From Jimgerdemannia flammicorona (lineage: Eukaryota; Mucoromycota; Endogonomycetes; Endogonales; Endogonaceae), in contig RBNI01000899.1 in the NCBI GenBank assembly GCA_003990745.1, forward strand, positions 1-25,960: 25,960 bases of DNA, written 5' to 3'. The notes below the pieces were generated by a model. That model was given only the letters and a program-made list of their open reading frames with translations, was not told the DNA's origin and did not search any database. Both the position numbers and the translations under genes were made by a program. Numbering within the stretch: position 1 is the first letter of the stretch; every line of letters begins with the position of its first letter. Shown here one piece after another: positions 8,753 to 18,379 of the stretch.

Positions 8753-9771
8753 ATGATGATGAACATTTTAAATATTTTATCATTAAATGTCAATAGTCTG
8801 TATAATGGAGTTAAGTGACAATGGCTATTTCATTGGCCAAAAGTCAGAAGGTATAATGTAGTACTTCTTTAGGATATTAGAGTCTATGGTGAGCAGGATT
8901 ATGATTAGTGGAGCAGAGAATAGTATGGTAGTGCTAGATAGAATGAGTAGATGGGCATGTTAGTTAGTATTGGGAGAGGTGAGCTGATAGAGGTAAAAGT
9001 TTATAATGATCAATTAATATGGGGCAGATTAAAAGAAGGCACTGGAAATGGACTGATAGTGGGCTCTGTTTACCTTCCAGCAGTTGGCAGAGAGTGAAAG
9101 CAATGGGTGGAGGACTGGCTGGCTTGAGAAGACCAGGAGGAGATTGAGCTAGACATTTTGGGAGGGAACTTTAATATGGTACATAATAGAATATTGGACA
9201 GATCTGATAGTGGGGTTAGTGTAGTTGTCTTGGCTAGACTTTTACAATGGCTTCAGATTGAGAGAGATATGAGACTTGTTAATAGTATCTAATAGTATCA
9301 GAGAGAAAAGTCAGGGCCCTTTACTCAATAGCATTCTGTTGGTAAAGGACTGGTACAAACAAGAATCAGTTGGGTTCTGATGGCAGAATGCTGGAGAAAT
9401 GTGCTGAACACTACTGAGGTCAGATGGTACCCTTGGTTAGATTACTGGAAAGTAGAGGTGTGTAGTAGATTTTAGGCTATTAGTGGGGGTAGGGGTCACT
9501 GGTGACTTAATGTGGCTCTCCTCAGAAGGCAGATGGAGTGGAAACAACTTGTAGCAGTTGCAAGGCAAGAGGTGATGTGGTGAAAGGATAATGGTCAGAC
9601 AATAGAGCAATAGTGGGATAAATTTAAACACTTGGTAGATGCCTATTTGTAGGATATTGGGAAGGTAGCTGGAAAGGAGTAGAAGGATAATAAAAGGAGA
9701 GTTGAGTGAGGGCTGTGATGGTGGTTAAGGCTGATAGAAGAGGGGAACATATCAGAAGAGATATGTTTCCA
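8753..9771 (+). pseudogene. LINE ORF2 of A3, endonuclease part
   Basis: It starts at the ATGATGATGAAC that also opens ORF2 of A4 (13423). The endonuclease is recognisable as LSLNVNSL, then VVLL-stop-D (CAG to TAG in the LQD motif), then LGGNFNMVHN. Stops occur every few dozen codons. The segment is cut at 9771 by insertion of B5 and resumes at 10151. Confidence 0.8.
9757..9771. repeat. Target-site duplication of B5, left copy (15 bp)
   Basis: AGAGATATGTTTCCA; the identical copy is at 10151-10165. Removing B5 and one copy restores collinearity with A2 at about 4152-4170. Confidence 0.9.
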
Positions 9772-10150
9772 ATGGCTGATGTTAGGCTGGGTGTTGGCCA
9801 TTTGGGTGGGGCTGGCCAGTCACTAGTTATATGTTTTTAAGGATGGGCAGAGACTTGGCTCCGAGGTCAGGCTGCTGAGGTGGTGTAGCCTTATAGAAGA
9901 CACCCTGATGGGCTGGTGGCTTGGTTGGAGGTTGTAGGGGGGTCGAAGGTGTCGTTTGGTAGAGAAAATCTATCAGCAGAGTGGGGGGAGGGTGGGTGTT
10001 GCAGGTGAGAAAGTGGTCTTTGTTCATGTAGGTGGGGGGAGTGGCACACCCATGGAAATCAGGTAGTGGGAGGGTATACTATAAACTTATTAATAGAAGG
10101 GTAATAAATGGCAGAGTCCAAGTGACTATAAAAAAAAAAAAAAAAAAAAG
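9772..10150 (+). mobile_element. LINE fragment B5: 5'-truncated family B insertion
   Basis: About 380 bp matching the 3' end of B1 (complement of about 18650-18316), for example the stretch TTTGGGTGGGGCTGGCCAGT against TTTGGGTGGGGTTAGCTGGT in B1. The frame shared with B1 reads CRLVEKIYQQSGGRVGVAGEKVVFVH. It ends AATAAATGGCAGAGTCCAAG, TGACTAT and an A tail (10130-10149), and is flanked by an exact 15 bp duplication. The 5' truncation is typical of incomplete target-primed reverse transcription. It was first considered a SINE, but its whole length is family B ORF2 end plus 3' UTR. Confidence 0.88.
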
Positions 10151-10165
10151 AGAGATATGTTTCCA
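10151..10165. repeat. Target-site duplication of B5, right copy (15 bp)
   Basis: AGAGATATGTTTCCA, identical to 9757-9771; ORF2 of A3 resumes from here. Confidence 0.9.
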
Positions 10166-11349
10166 GTTAGCTGTAGAGGTAGCTGAGTTGTGGCTAGATT
10201 TAAAGGCAGCTGAGGATAGGGTGATAGATGGTCTGCTGATAAGGCTGTGGGCTAAGTAGTTGGAAGAAGAAGAGCAGCTTACTAAATATCTATCAGGAGT
10301 ATTAAAGGCCAGGAGGGTGTGACACAGCTGGGCCTCAGTATTGCCAGAGGATGGTGTTGAGGTTACTAAAATTGGAGAAATGATAGGTGAGGTCTCAGGA
10401 TAATAATAGGCTCTCTGGCAGAATGAAGGGGGGTCTATAGAGAGTGAGAAGATATAGGAGAATAATAACAACTTGGTGGGCAGTTGGTCAGTAGTAGTAC
10501 TATCTGAGATGGGTGAGGTAGTGATAGATACAGTGGCCCTTAAAAAGGTATTAGAGGTGTTAAGAAAAGTGTAGGCAGGTTCATTACCAGGAGAGAATGA
10601 GCTGCCTTGAGAATTCTGGAAGGAGTTCCAGATTGAGTTTAGTGGCTAGTTAGTGGAAATAGTGAACTTTGTTTTGAAAGAAGGCAGCTGGATTAGTAAT
10701 AGTTCCTTAGGGTTGATCTCTCTTCTATACAAGGAGAAGAGAGATCAGCACATATAGTGAAACTGACAACCTATCATATTACTGAATATAGATAGGAAGT
10801 TGATATCTAAGATTCTGGCTGAGAGGATATAGCAGTGGATTGGCAGACTAGTGGGTGAGAACCAGCAGGGGAGGCAAATTAGAGATTAATGGGTCTGATG
10901 TGAGGCTGCTGAGCAGTAGTATTGATGAATAGATTGAGTAGTCCAGAGTTTACCTTGGGGAGAGGTATGCTGCAGGGCAATCCTCTTTCCCCCTATTGAT
11001 TATTCTCTTCTTAGAGTCTCTGTTGGCCTTGTTGAAGAAGTGACTGACTAGATTGTAGATGAGAAATGGGATCTGGAAGCTGGGGGCTTTTGCTGATAAT
11101 ATAGTAGTTGGGTTAGGCTATATGGAAGATGTGAAAAGCCTGCAGGAAGGGGTTGAGCAGTATGAGGCTGGTAGAAGCAAAATTGAATTGGGGCAAGTGT
11201 GAGACTATAGAGCTTAGTACTGGTTTAGGAGAGAATGGACAATTTGGACAAATGGTGGTTACTAGGAAAGTCATCTGATATTTGAATATTTGGTTTTTAT
11301 TATATAGAATAGTACTGCTAAAGAAGTGGTGATATAGTATGATGCAGAA

Positions 11350-11362
11350 GTGGGAGAGTGCT
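11350..11362. repeat. Target-site duplication of A4, left copy (13 bp)
   Basis: GTGGGAGAGTGCT; the identical copy is at 17091-17103, directly after the A4 poly(A). The two bases before it here are AA, so the duplication could be 15 bp if the last As of the tail belong to it. Confidence 0.92.
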
Positions 11363-11533
11363 AGATTCTTTTTGCTCAAACCACTTAGAATAAGCTAAGT
11401 TATATAGATATCTTTTCGCAAAAAGCAATACATTCTCAAGTTTTCACTTCATCTATATTGGTGTACAAGGTGCAGTGGGAGTTCAGTAATAGTATATAAC
11501 AAGTTTTGCCAAATTCTGTGGAGTTTTCATTTG
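11363..11533 (+). promoter_or_regulatory. 5' UTR, putative internal promoter of A4
   Basis: It aligns with the A1 5' UTR from the first bases (TTTGCTCAAACCACTTAG against TTTGCTTGAACCATTCAG). The best preserved blocks are GATATCTTTTCGCA (11407-11420) and GGTGTACAAGGTGC (11460-11473), both identical to A1 although much around them has changed. A role in transcription initiation is inferred. Confidence 0.5.
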
Positions 11534-13410
11534 ATGGTGACCCAGGGTTCATTAAGCTCTAAGTATTTGGAGAGAAGGAGGCCTGGTCTGGGTCTCCCCA
11601 AGAGTTTTACAGCAGCAGCTGGAGCTGGTGCTGGGGCTGGAGAAGCTGGAGGAGTAAGTAGTCAGGGGAGGCTGGCTGGTATTGAGAGTTGGCATACAGT
11701 AGTAGGGGGTAGGAGGGTGGCTACTAGGCCCATAGGGGTAAGGCAGGGGGGATATAGTGTTGACAGGGGTAGGAGTCAGGTGACTGGCCAGGTGACTGGT
11801 CAGGTGACTGGTCAGATGCCCACCAGGGGTCAGGGGTCCATAAGTGTGATAGTTAGGACTGGCATTTCTGGGGCTGAGTCAGTGGATGGTGTGGGGAATA
11901 CTGGTGGATCTGTAGTAGCTAGAAGGATAATAGCTGGAGTTTTTAGGAATAAGAGGAAGGCTACAATAGCAGCAGACTCAGATGAACTAGTGGTGTGCCC
12001 TTTCTTCCACAAGTTGGTATCAATATGAGCTATCTTGGCAAATTTTTTGGGGCTGGAGATGTCTGCCAGAGAGGTCTTGTAGCTAGTGAGAGAGGAGGTT
12101 GCTGATGTAGAGTCTCTGAAGTTTATTTTGTCAGCCAAGGTAGTTAAGATAGGATTTGTAGAGGAGAAGGAGATGGTGAAAGCTCTGAAGAAAGGGCTGG
12201 TTATCAAGAATATTAAGGTTAATATAGTGAGGTGCTTGAGGTGGGATCTATGTACTGTATGCCTGGTAATTGAGGGACTGCTAACATTGGAGAGGCAGGA
12301 GACCAAGAGGATTATGGCAGAGGCACTGGGGGCTTTTGGTGAGATGGTTAACTTTGGGTTTATGTTCTGAGAGAGGACTAAGTTGAGGAATGGCAACTAT
12401 GAGATAATGGTAAGGCTGGAAGGCAAGGAGGCCACAGGGCTAGGGAGGGACTGGCTAGAAGTAATTTGTGTTGGAGGGCAGGAGTGCAAGGTGTGGAGGA
12501 GGAAAGGTTCTGAATAGGAGGAGAAGGAATTGCTGCTCACCCTAGAGGAGAGAGAGGCTGTGAAGGAATTGTAGAAGAGGAGATGGAAGGAGTTCACCAA
12601 GAACTGGATCTGGATTCCAATAGATGGGAGGAGAAAGAGGTAGTAGAGAGAAAACTGGGAATGCCTGCAGACAGTTCTCCAGGGCTTGAAAGTGGAGGAA
12701 GAAGAAAGAGCAGAGATGGCCAAGAGTCAGATGAAAGAGGTGGAAACAGCTGAGGTGTCCTTTTTGTAACTGGGGGGTGTGGAGAATTTGACTCATGCAT
12801 CAGTGAAGGGGAAGTGGGCTGACAAGGAGGAGGTGAATGTAGGGGGTTTTGAGGAGGTTATGGAGGTAGTGCCAGAGAGGACATTTGCATAGTGGGTGTA
12901 GCAAATGTTCATTGGAAATATCTAGAGGCAGGTGAAGTGGTATGGCTGGAGAAGGGTGCCAAGGAGGATGACCTGGATGTGGCCTCTGATGTGTTGGCAG
13001 ATACAGAGATGCTACAGGAGCTGAGTAGAACCCTGAGGCCAGCCACTCCTGGGCCCCTAGAAATAACAGCTAATGATTGATATCAGGCTGTACTTGAGGA
13101 ACTTGCAGAGGAGGATATCAAAGAAGTAGATGTGTTTAATGAATCTCAGGAGGCCTGGGAAGAGTTTCTCAATATGGCATTACAGGGGTCAAAGTTGGTG
13201 ACAGCAATAGTGGTGGTGCTTCTGGATGATAAAGGGTATGAGATAGATGAGAACTATATGGCTGATATCAAGAAGGTGGCATCTGAGCAAGTGGATATCT
13301 TTTGTAGTAGTGTGAATGAAGCCTGTATCAGAAGGACTATCTGTGAGGAATAGAGGGAAATAATCTGTGATCAGGCTGAGAAGGTGGTGGCAATTCCAGT
13401 GGAGCTCTAA
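11534..13410 (+). pseudogene. LINE ORF1 of A4 (stops, nearly full length)
   Basis: ATG at 11534 in the same context as A1. The first 164 codons are open (MVTQGSLSSKYLERRRPG onward) with a Gly/Ala-rich stretch and the QVTG repeat. A TGA at 12026-12028 replaces the Trp of HKSVLTW in A1. Downstream the RRM-like part is recognisable (VIEGLLTLERQETKRIM, GEMVNFGFMF followed by a stop where A1 has TGG), then the acidic part, then the C-terminal part (VASDVLADTEMLQELSRTLRP; EEDIKEVDVFNESQEAWEEF). It ends EL-stop at 13408-13410. About 625 codons in total, which gives the expected length for family A. Confidence 0.88.
11777..11812 (+). repeat. 12 bp tandem repeat in ORF1 of A4 (QVTG units)
   Basis: Three near-perfect units CAGGTGACTGG[C/T] at 11777-11788, 11789-11800 and 11801-11812, then a partial fourth. 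Homologous to 671-706 in A1. Confidence 0.9.
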
Positions 13411-13422
13411 ACATTTTTATTC

Positions 13423-16400
13423 ATGATGATGAACAGTCTATGTATCTTATTGCTAAACATCAATGGTTTGTGGGATAGAGTGAAGTGAAGGTATATATTT
13501 TGTTAGCTGAAGGTCAGAAGGTATGATGTAGTATTTCTTCAGGATATTTGAGCCTATGGGGAGCAAGATTATAAGAATTGGAGTAGAGAATAGTATAAAA
13601 GTACAGGTTGAAATGAGCAGGTGGGTATCTTGGTTGGCTTCATTTGGTTTGGGAGAGATTAAAAGAAGGAGCTGGAGATAGACTAGTGGACAACTCTGCA
13701 TATCTGCTGGCTATTGACAGAGAGTGAAACTAATGGGTAGAGGGTTGGCTGGCTTGGGAAGACTAAGATGAGATTGGGCTAGACATTCTGGGGGAGGACT
13801 TTAATATGGTATATGATAGAAAATTAGACAGATCTGATGATGGAGTTGGTGTGGCTATATCAGCAGGACTCTCATAATGGTTATAGGTTGAAAGGGATAT
13901 GAGATTAGTTGATGGGGTATGATAACATCAAGGGGAGAGGCTAGGGCTGTTCGCTAGGTGGCACTTAGTTGGCAAAGACTTGGTTAGAATGAGGATTAAT
14001 TGGATTCTAGTAGCAGAATGCTGGGGTAATGTATTGGATTCAGTAGGAGTATAGTGGTGTCCTTGGTCAGATCACTGGGGAGTAGAGGTGTGTGGGAGAT
14101 TTCAGATAGTCAGTGGAGATGGAGGTAGATGGTGACTCAATATAGCACTACTCAAAAGACAGGTAGAGAGGGACCAATTTGTGACAATCACAAGACAAGA
14201 AGTGATATGGTGGAAGAACTGTGGACAGTCAATAGCACAGTGGTGGGGGAAATTTAAATATCTGGCAGGTACCTATTGGCATAATGTGGGGGATGTAGCT
14301 GGACAGGAGCAGAAGAATAGAGAAAGAAGAGTGAAGCAGGGGCTTCATTGGCAGCTGAGATCTCTGGAAGGAGAGAATTTATCAGGAGAACAATGCTCTC
14401 AGTTGGCCAAGGAGGTGAATGAGTTGAGGTTGAATTTGAAGGCAGCAGAAGATAGGATGGTAGATGGGCTATTAGCAAGACTACAGGTGAGATGGTTGGA
14501 AGAAGGAGAGTGGCCTACTAAATACTTATCAGAGATCTTGAAGACCAGAAGAGTGTGGTATAGCTGGACTTCAGTATTTCAAGAAGATGGGGTTGAGGTT
14601 ACTGATATTGCTGATAAGCTTGAGAAGATCTCTGGTCAATGGTACACTCTCTGGCAGGATAAAGGAGGGCCAGTAGAGAGAGAGGATTTACTGGAAGATA
14701 ATGACAATTTGGTTGGCAGCTGGCCAGTGGTAGTTGTGTCTGAGATAGGTGGGGTGGTAATGAGTATAGTGGCCCTTAAAGAAGTGTTAGAGGTTCTGCA
14801 GGAGGTGTAGGCTGGTTCATCACCAGGGGAGGATGGCCTGCCTTAGGAGTTCTGAAAGAAGTTTCAGATTGAGTTTGGGAGATGGCTTGTTGAAATGGTA
14901 AACTTTGTATTGAGTGAAGACTGCTAGATTGGCAATGAATTCTTAGGGTTGGTCTCTCTGCTCTATAAGGAGAAAGGAGATTGATATATGTGGTGGAACT
15001 AGCAGCCCATAATGTTACTGAATGTGGACAGGAAGTTGGTGTCCAAGATTCTGGCAGAGAGAATGCAACAGTGGATTGGCCAATTGGTGGGTAAAGACCA
15101 GAGAGGGTTTGTAAAGAAGAGACAGATTCAAGATAGTATAGCCTGGATGCAAAATGTTTTGAAGGGTTGTAGAAGCTGGCAAGTAGATGGGAGAATGGTA
15201 TTCTTAGATCAGAAAAAGGCTTATGATAGGATGTGGTGGGACTATTTGGAGGCAGTCCTGCAGAAGGTAGGATTTGGTGTAGTGGAGGCTCAGAAGTTGA
15301 TGGGCCTGATGTGAGACTGCTGAGCTGCTGTGCTAATGAATGAGTAGTATGGCCCAGAGTTTGTCTTGGGGAGAGGTGTGTTACAGGGAGATCCTCTTTC
15401 ATCTCTGCTCTATATTTTGTCCTTAGAGCCTTTGTTGGCATGGCTGAAGGGAAGGCTGACTGGACTGAAGATGGGGGATATGGTCTGGAAGCTGGGGGCT
15501 TTCACTGATGATATATTGGTAGAGTTAGGCTGTATGTCAGATATGGAAAGCTTACAGGAAGGGATTGGACAGTATAAGAGGCTGGCAGAGGTGAAGCTGA
15601 ATTGGGGCAAGTATGAGACTATGGAGCTTAGAGCTGATATAGGAGAGAATGGACATTTTGGACAATTGGTTGGTACTGGAGAGGTAGTTCAATATTTGGG
15701 TGTCTGGTTTTTAGTATATGAGATAGTACTGCCAAAGAAGTGGTGGTGTGAAATGATACAGAAGTGGGAGAGTGCTTTGGTGGGCTGGTCAGGAAGGAGC
15801 TTCTCCTTGGTGGAAAGGATTGTAGTATTGAATATATATTGGCTACCAAAGCTATGGTATTTGGGATACCACTTGGACTTTCCTGAATAGGTGGTACAGA
15901 AACTGAAGAAGGTGGTGGAAGGGTGGCTGTGGTAAGAGAAAAGGCCACAGATTAGTTGAGAGATTGTGGTAATGTGAACAGTCAATAGTGGTTTGGGGCT
16001 GGTGGACTTTAGAAGGCAGCTAAAGGTACTTTGGGGCTAGTGGGACAGTCAACTAGCAGAATTAGGAGTAGATAGTTGGGGCAAACTGGCAATAGACAAT
16101 TGGGAAGTCAGGTTTTGTCTCCATGGTGAGGTTCAGAAAGATATGCAAGGCCTGCTTCAGGTGAGAAGGGCTAGTAGATTGCATTATTGGGGTTCTGGTG
16201 GGATATTGTAGAAGCTTGGCTAGCAATAAGACTTATGGGTCCAGAGTCAGATAAAGAGGAGGACCCAGAACAGTGATAGTGGTAACTAGGAGATATTCAT
16301 GTCAGTGGCCACCAGTTGACAGAATACTCTCTGTCTGAGGCAATGGAATGGATCCAGACAAGTCCACTTGAGAGGTGGCCAGTTGGTTGGCAGAAGGCTG

Positions 16401-16973
16401 GATTTGGAGAAGATTGAGAGTAGGGTCTGGTGTGGAGTTGGGGGACATTCTTGCTCAAGGTTGTACCACTAAAGTTTTGGGTGGTATGGTGGAGATTCTT
16501 ATGAAGGAATGTAATACTGGGGTACAGGACAGAGTGGATGGAGGCAGAAGATATAAGGGAATGTGAGTGGTGTTGTGATTTAGATGGGAGTGTGGTGTAG
16601 ATGCCAGAGTATGTCTTGGCAGCATGTCCAGTAGTTGAGGGATTTTGGCAGACATTGGAAGGCTATTGGGGTTATAAGAGAGAGTGAGCAGGGGGCCCCA
16701 CCAGTCAGGTGGTCAAGCAGCAACTGGTGGGAGAGATTGGGGACATTTGGGGTGGCCTAATGATGAGTGTTCAAGAGGAATCCTTGGATGGGAATTAGTG
16801 AATTGGTGGAGCAGTGGAAGGGGTTACTCTTGGAAGTGGTGCAAGGGTGGTAGTATCAGGGAAAGAGGCACCAGTTGGGGGCCATGAGGAAGATACTAGA
16901 CATTGTTTAGAGAAGTCAAGAGCATCTAGTACTTGGTAATAGAGGGGTATGGTGGAAAGAAGGTGTGGGCTAA
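13423..16973 (+). pseudogene. LINE ORF2 of A4: endonuclease, reverse transcriptase, zinc knuckle (stops and indels)
   Basis: Three ATGs in a row open ORF2 at 13423. The endonuclease reads LLNINGLWDRVK and VVFLQDI, again with Asp in the LQD motif; it has a deletion of about 50 bp near 13645 that shifts the frame. From 14181 a long open stretch of 209 codons precedes the reverse transcriptase: QPIMLLNVDRKLVSKILAER, FLDQKKAYDRMWWDYLEAVL, GVLQGDPLSSLLYILSLEPL, and motif C FTDDIL (15501-15512 for FTDD), with both catalytic Asp kept. The knuckle near 16559-16620 reads CEWC, then Tyr instead of His, then C. The ORF ends EGVG-stop at 16971-16973. In A2 the same frame is 1,209 codons; A4 is about 26 codons shorter because of deletions. 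Inactive. Confidence 0.92.
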
Positions 16974-17090
16974 TGAGCCCTTCCTTGTATTTGTAGTTAT
17001 AGTAGTCCTCAAATGGAGTTATTGTTATATTAGATAGTTTTCATAATAAAGGAGTCCAAGTGAAAAAAAAAAAAAAAAAAAAAAAAAAAA
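16974..17090 (+). other. 3' UTR, AATAAA signal and poly(A) of A4
   Basis: AATAAAGGAGTCCAAGTGA at 17045-17063 followed by about 28 A residues. The tail begins earlier than in A2 and A3, cutting the AGTC...GACT mini-hairpin short. The exact 13 bp duplication starts at 17091. Confidence 0.92.
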
Positions 17091-17103
17091 GTGGGAGAGT
17101 GCT
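17091..17103. repeat. Target-site duplication of A4, right copy (13 bp)
   Basis: GTGGGAGAGTGCT, identical to 11350-11362; ORF2 of A3 continues directly (TTGACAGATTGGTCAGAGAG). Confidence 0.92.
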
Positions 17104-18097
17104 TTGACAGATTGGTCAGAGAGGAGCTTCTCTTTGGTAGAGAGAGTAGTGGTCTTGAATATATATTGGTTGGCTATGTTGTGATATTTGGAGTACTATT
17201 TGGATTTTCCTAACTAAGTAATATAGTGGCTGAAGAAGGTTATAAAAGGATGGTTATAGTAAGGAAGATAGCTACAGATTGGTTGGGAGACTATGGTGAT
17301 ACAGACAGTAGATAGAGGTCTGGGGTTGGTGGATTTCTGAAGACAGTTGGAGGTACTCTGGAGTTAGTGGGGGTATTGATTGGTAGAGTTGAGAGAGGAT
17401 AGTTGGGGCAGACTGACTAAGAACAATTGAGAGGTCAGATTCTGCCTCTGTAGTGAGATCTGAAAGGATATACAAGAGTTACTTTAGGTGAAAAGTATCA
17501 GTAGACTGTTGTATAAGGGGTTCTGATGAAGTATTATAGCGACCTAGCTGACCATAGGATTGACAGGGGTAGGGATGAGTGAGGGTGAGAATCTGGAGTA
17601 GTGATAGTAGTAGTTGGAGGATCTCTATATTGGTGACCACCAGTTGGCAGAATATTTTTAATCAGAGGTGATAGAATAAATCAGGTCTGGGCCCCTAAAG
17701 AGGTAGATAGTAGGTTAGCAGAAGACTGAATTTGGAGAGAGTTGGGATTGGAGTCTGGTCTAGAGCTAGGGGGCTTCCTTACTAAAGATAGTACCACCTA
17801 GGTATTGGGTGATATGGTAGTAATTCTTGAGAAGAAATGTGATGCTAGACTATCAGATAGGTTGAATAGAGGTAAAAGGTGGTTGGGAATATGAGTGGTG
17901 TAGTGAGGTGGATGGGAGAGTGGTTCAGATATCAGAGCATATTCTAGCAGTATATTTAGATATAGAGGAGTATTGACAAACATTAGAAGATTATTAGAAC
18001 TCTGAGAGTAGGTGGCCAGGGGATTCCACTAGTCAGATAGTCAAGTGGTAATTAGTGAAAGAGACAGATAATGTCTGAGGAGAGCTGGGCAGGATCC

Positions 18098-18112
18098 TGG
18101 GGATCTGAGTCC
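18098..18112. repeat. Target-site duplication of B2, left copy (15 bp)
   Basis: TGGGGATCTGAGTCC; the partner at 25334-25348 reads TGGAGATCTGGGTCC. The two mismatches are both G/A transitions, as expected of an old insertion in mutating surroundings. Joining 18112 to 25349 restores collinearity with A2 at about 6537-6560. Confidence 0.85.
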
Positions 18113-18299
18113 TTTTTTTTTTTTTTTTTTTATAGTCACTTGGACTTCTATTTATTACTACTCTATCTATAAATAATAATACAAAAGTACCCACAACCCT
18201 TCAGCCAATATACCTCAGATCCCTCTTACTCTCCACCCCCTTTCTCTACTGAAAGACAACCTAGCCATCCACTACCTGGACCCTTCCTCCACTCTTTCT
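18113..18299 (-). mobile_element. LINE copy B2, 3' part (poly(T) side)
   Basis: It starts on the plus strand with 19 T residues (18113-18131), then TATAGTCACTTGGACTTC and TTTATTA, the complement of the family 3' end and polyadenylation signal. The remaining bases match the last ORF2 codons and 3' UTR of family B. The segment continues at 24193 beyond the inserted B1. Confidence 0.85.
18287..18299. repeat. Target-site duplication of B1, left copy (13 bp)
   Basis: CTCCACTCTTTCT, identical to 24180-24192. Joining the flanks reconstructs a continuous family B 3' end for B2. Confidence 0.9.
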
Positions 18300-18379
18300 T
18301 TTTTTTTTTTTTTTCTTTTAAAGTCTGCAGACTTCTCCATTTATTACTAGTCTATTGATAATTACATGCACCCCTTGCA
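18300..18379 (-). other. 3' UTR and poly(A) of B1
   Basis: On the minus strand AATAAATGGAGAAGTC, TGCAGACTTTAAAAG and then A residues. The end AGTCTGCAGACT is a perfect 12 bp palindrome, whereas other copies have AGTCCAAGTGACT; the AGTC...GACT pairing is kept in both. Confidence 0.85.

Larger units (their letters stand above)
10151..11362 (+). pseudogene. LINE ORF2 of A3, reverse transcriptase part with internal deletion
   Basis: Collinear with A4 14389-15776. It keeps the region before the catalytic core (KARRVWHSWASVLPEDGVEVT) and the stretch corresponding to QPIMLLNVDRKLVSKILAER. About 160 bp corresponding to A4 15135-15299 are missing near 10888, which removes reverse transcriptase motif A. 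Motif C reads FADN (11089-11100), with the second catalytic Asp changed to Asn by a G-to-A step. The segment is cut at 11362 by insertion of A4. Confidence 0.82.
11363..17090 (+). mobile_element. LINE copy A4: full-length family A element inserted in A3
   Basis: A 5,728 bp insertion bounded by a 13 bp exact duplication. It contains a 5' UTR of about 170 bp matching that of A1, ORF1 (11534-13410), ORF2 (13423-16973), a 3' UTR of about 90 bp with AATAAA, and poly(A) to 17090. It is the only complete family A copy in the window and defines the family's length. Both ORFs are interrupted by stops. Confidence 0.95.
17091..18112 (+). pseudogene. LINE ORF2 of A3, post-RT part and zinc-knuckle region
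   Basis: Continues A3 after the A4 insertion. It is collinear with A2 5528-6540, with recognisable pieces such as WSERSFSLVERVVVLNIYWL and the GLGLVDF equivalent, and a degenerate knuckle region near 17890-17950 (YEWC, then EHIL). Very dense stops. The segment ends at 18112, where B2 is inserted, and resumes at 25334. Confidence 0.82.

Noticed and set aside
9772..10150. Independent SINE family with tRNA-like promoter
   Set aside because: A weak box B-like GGTCGAAGG is present, but the whole fragment aligns with the B1 ORF2 end and 3' UTR; it is a truncated LINE.
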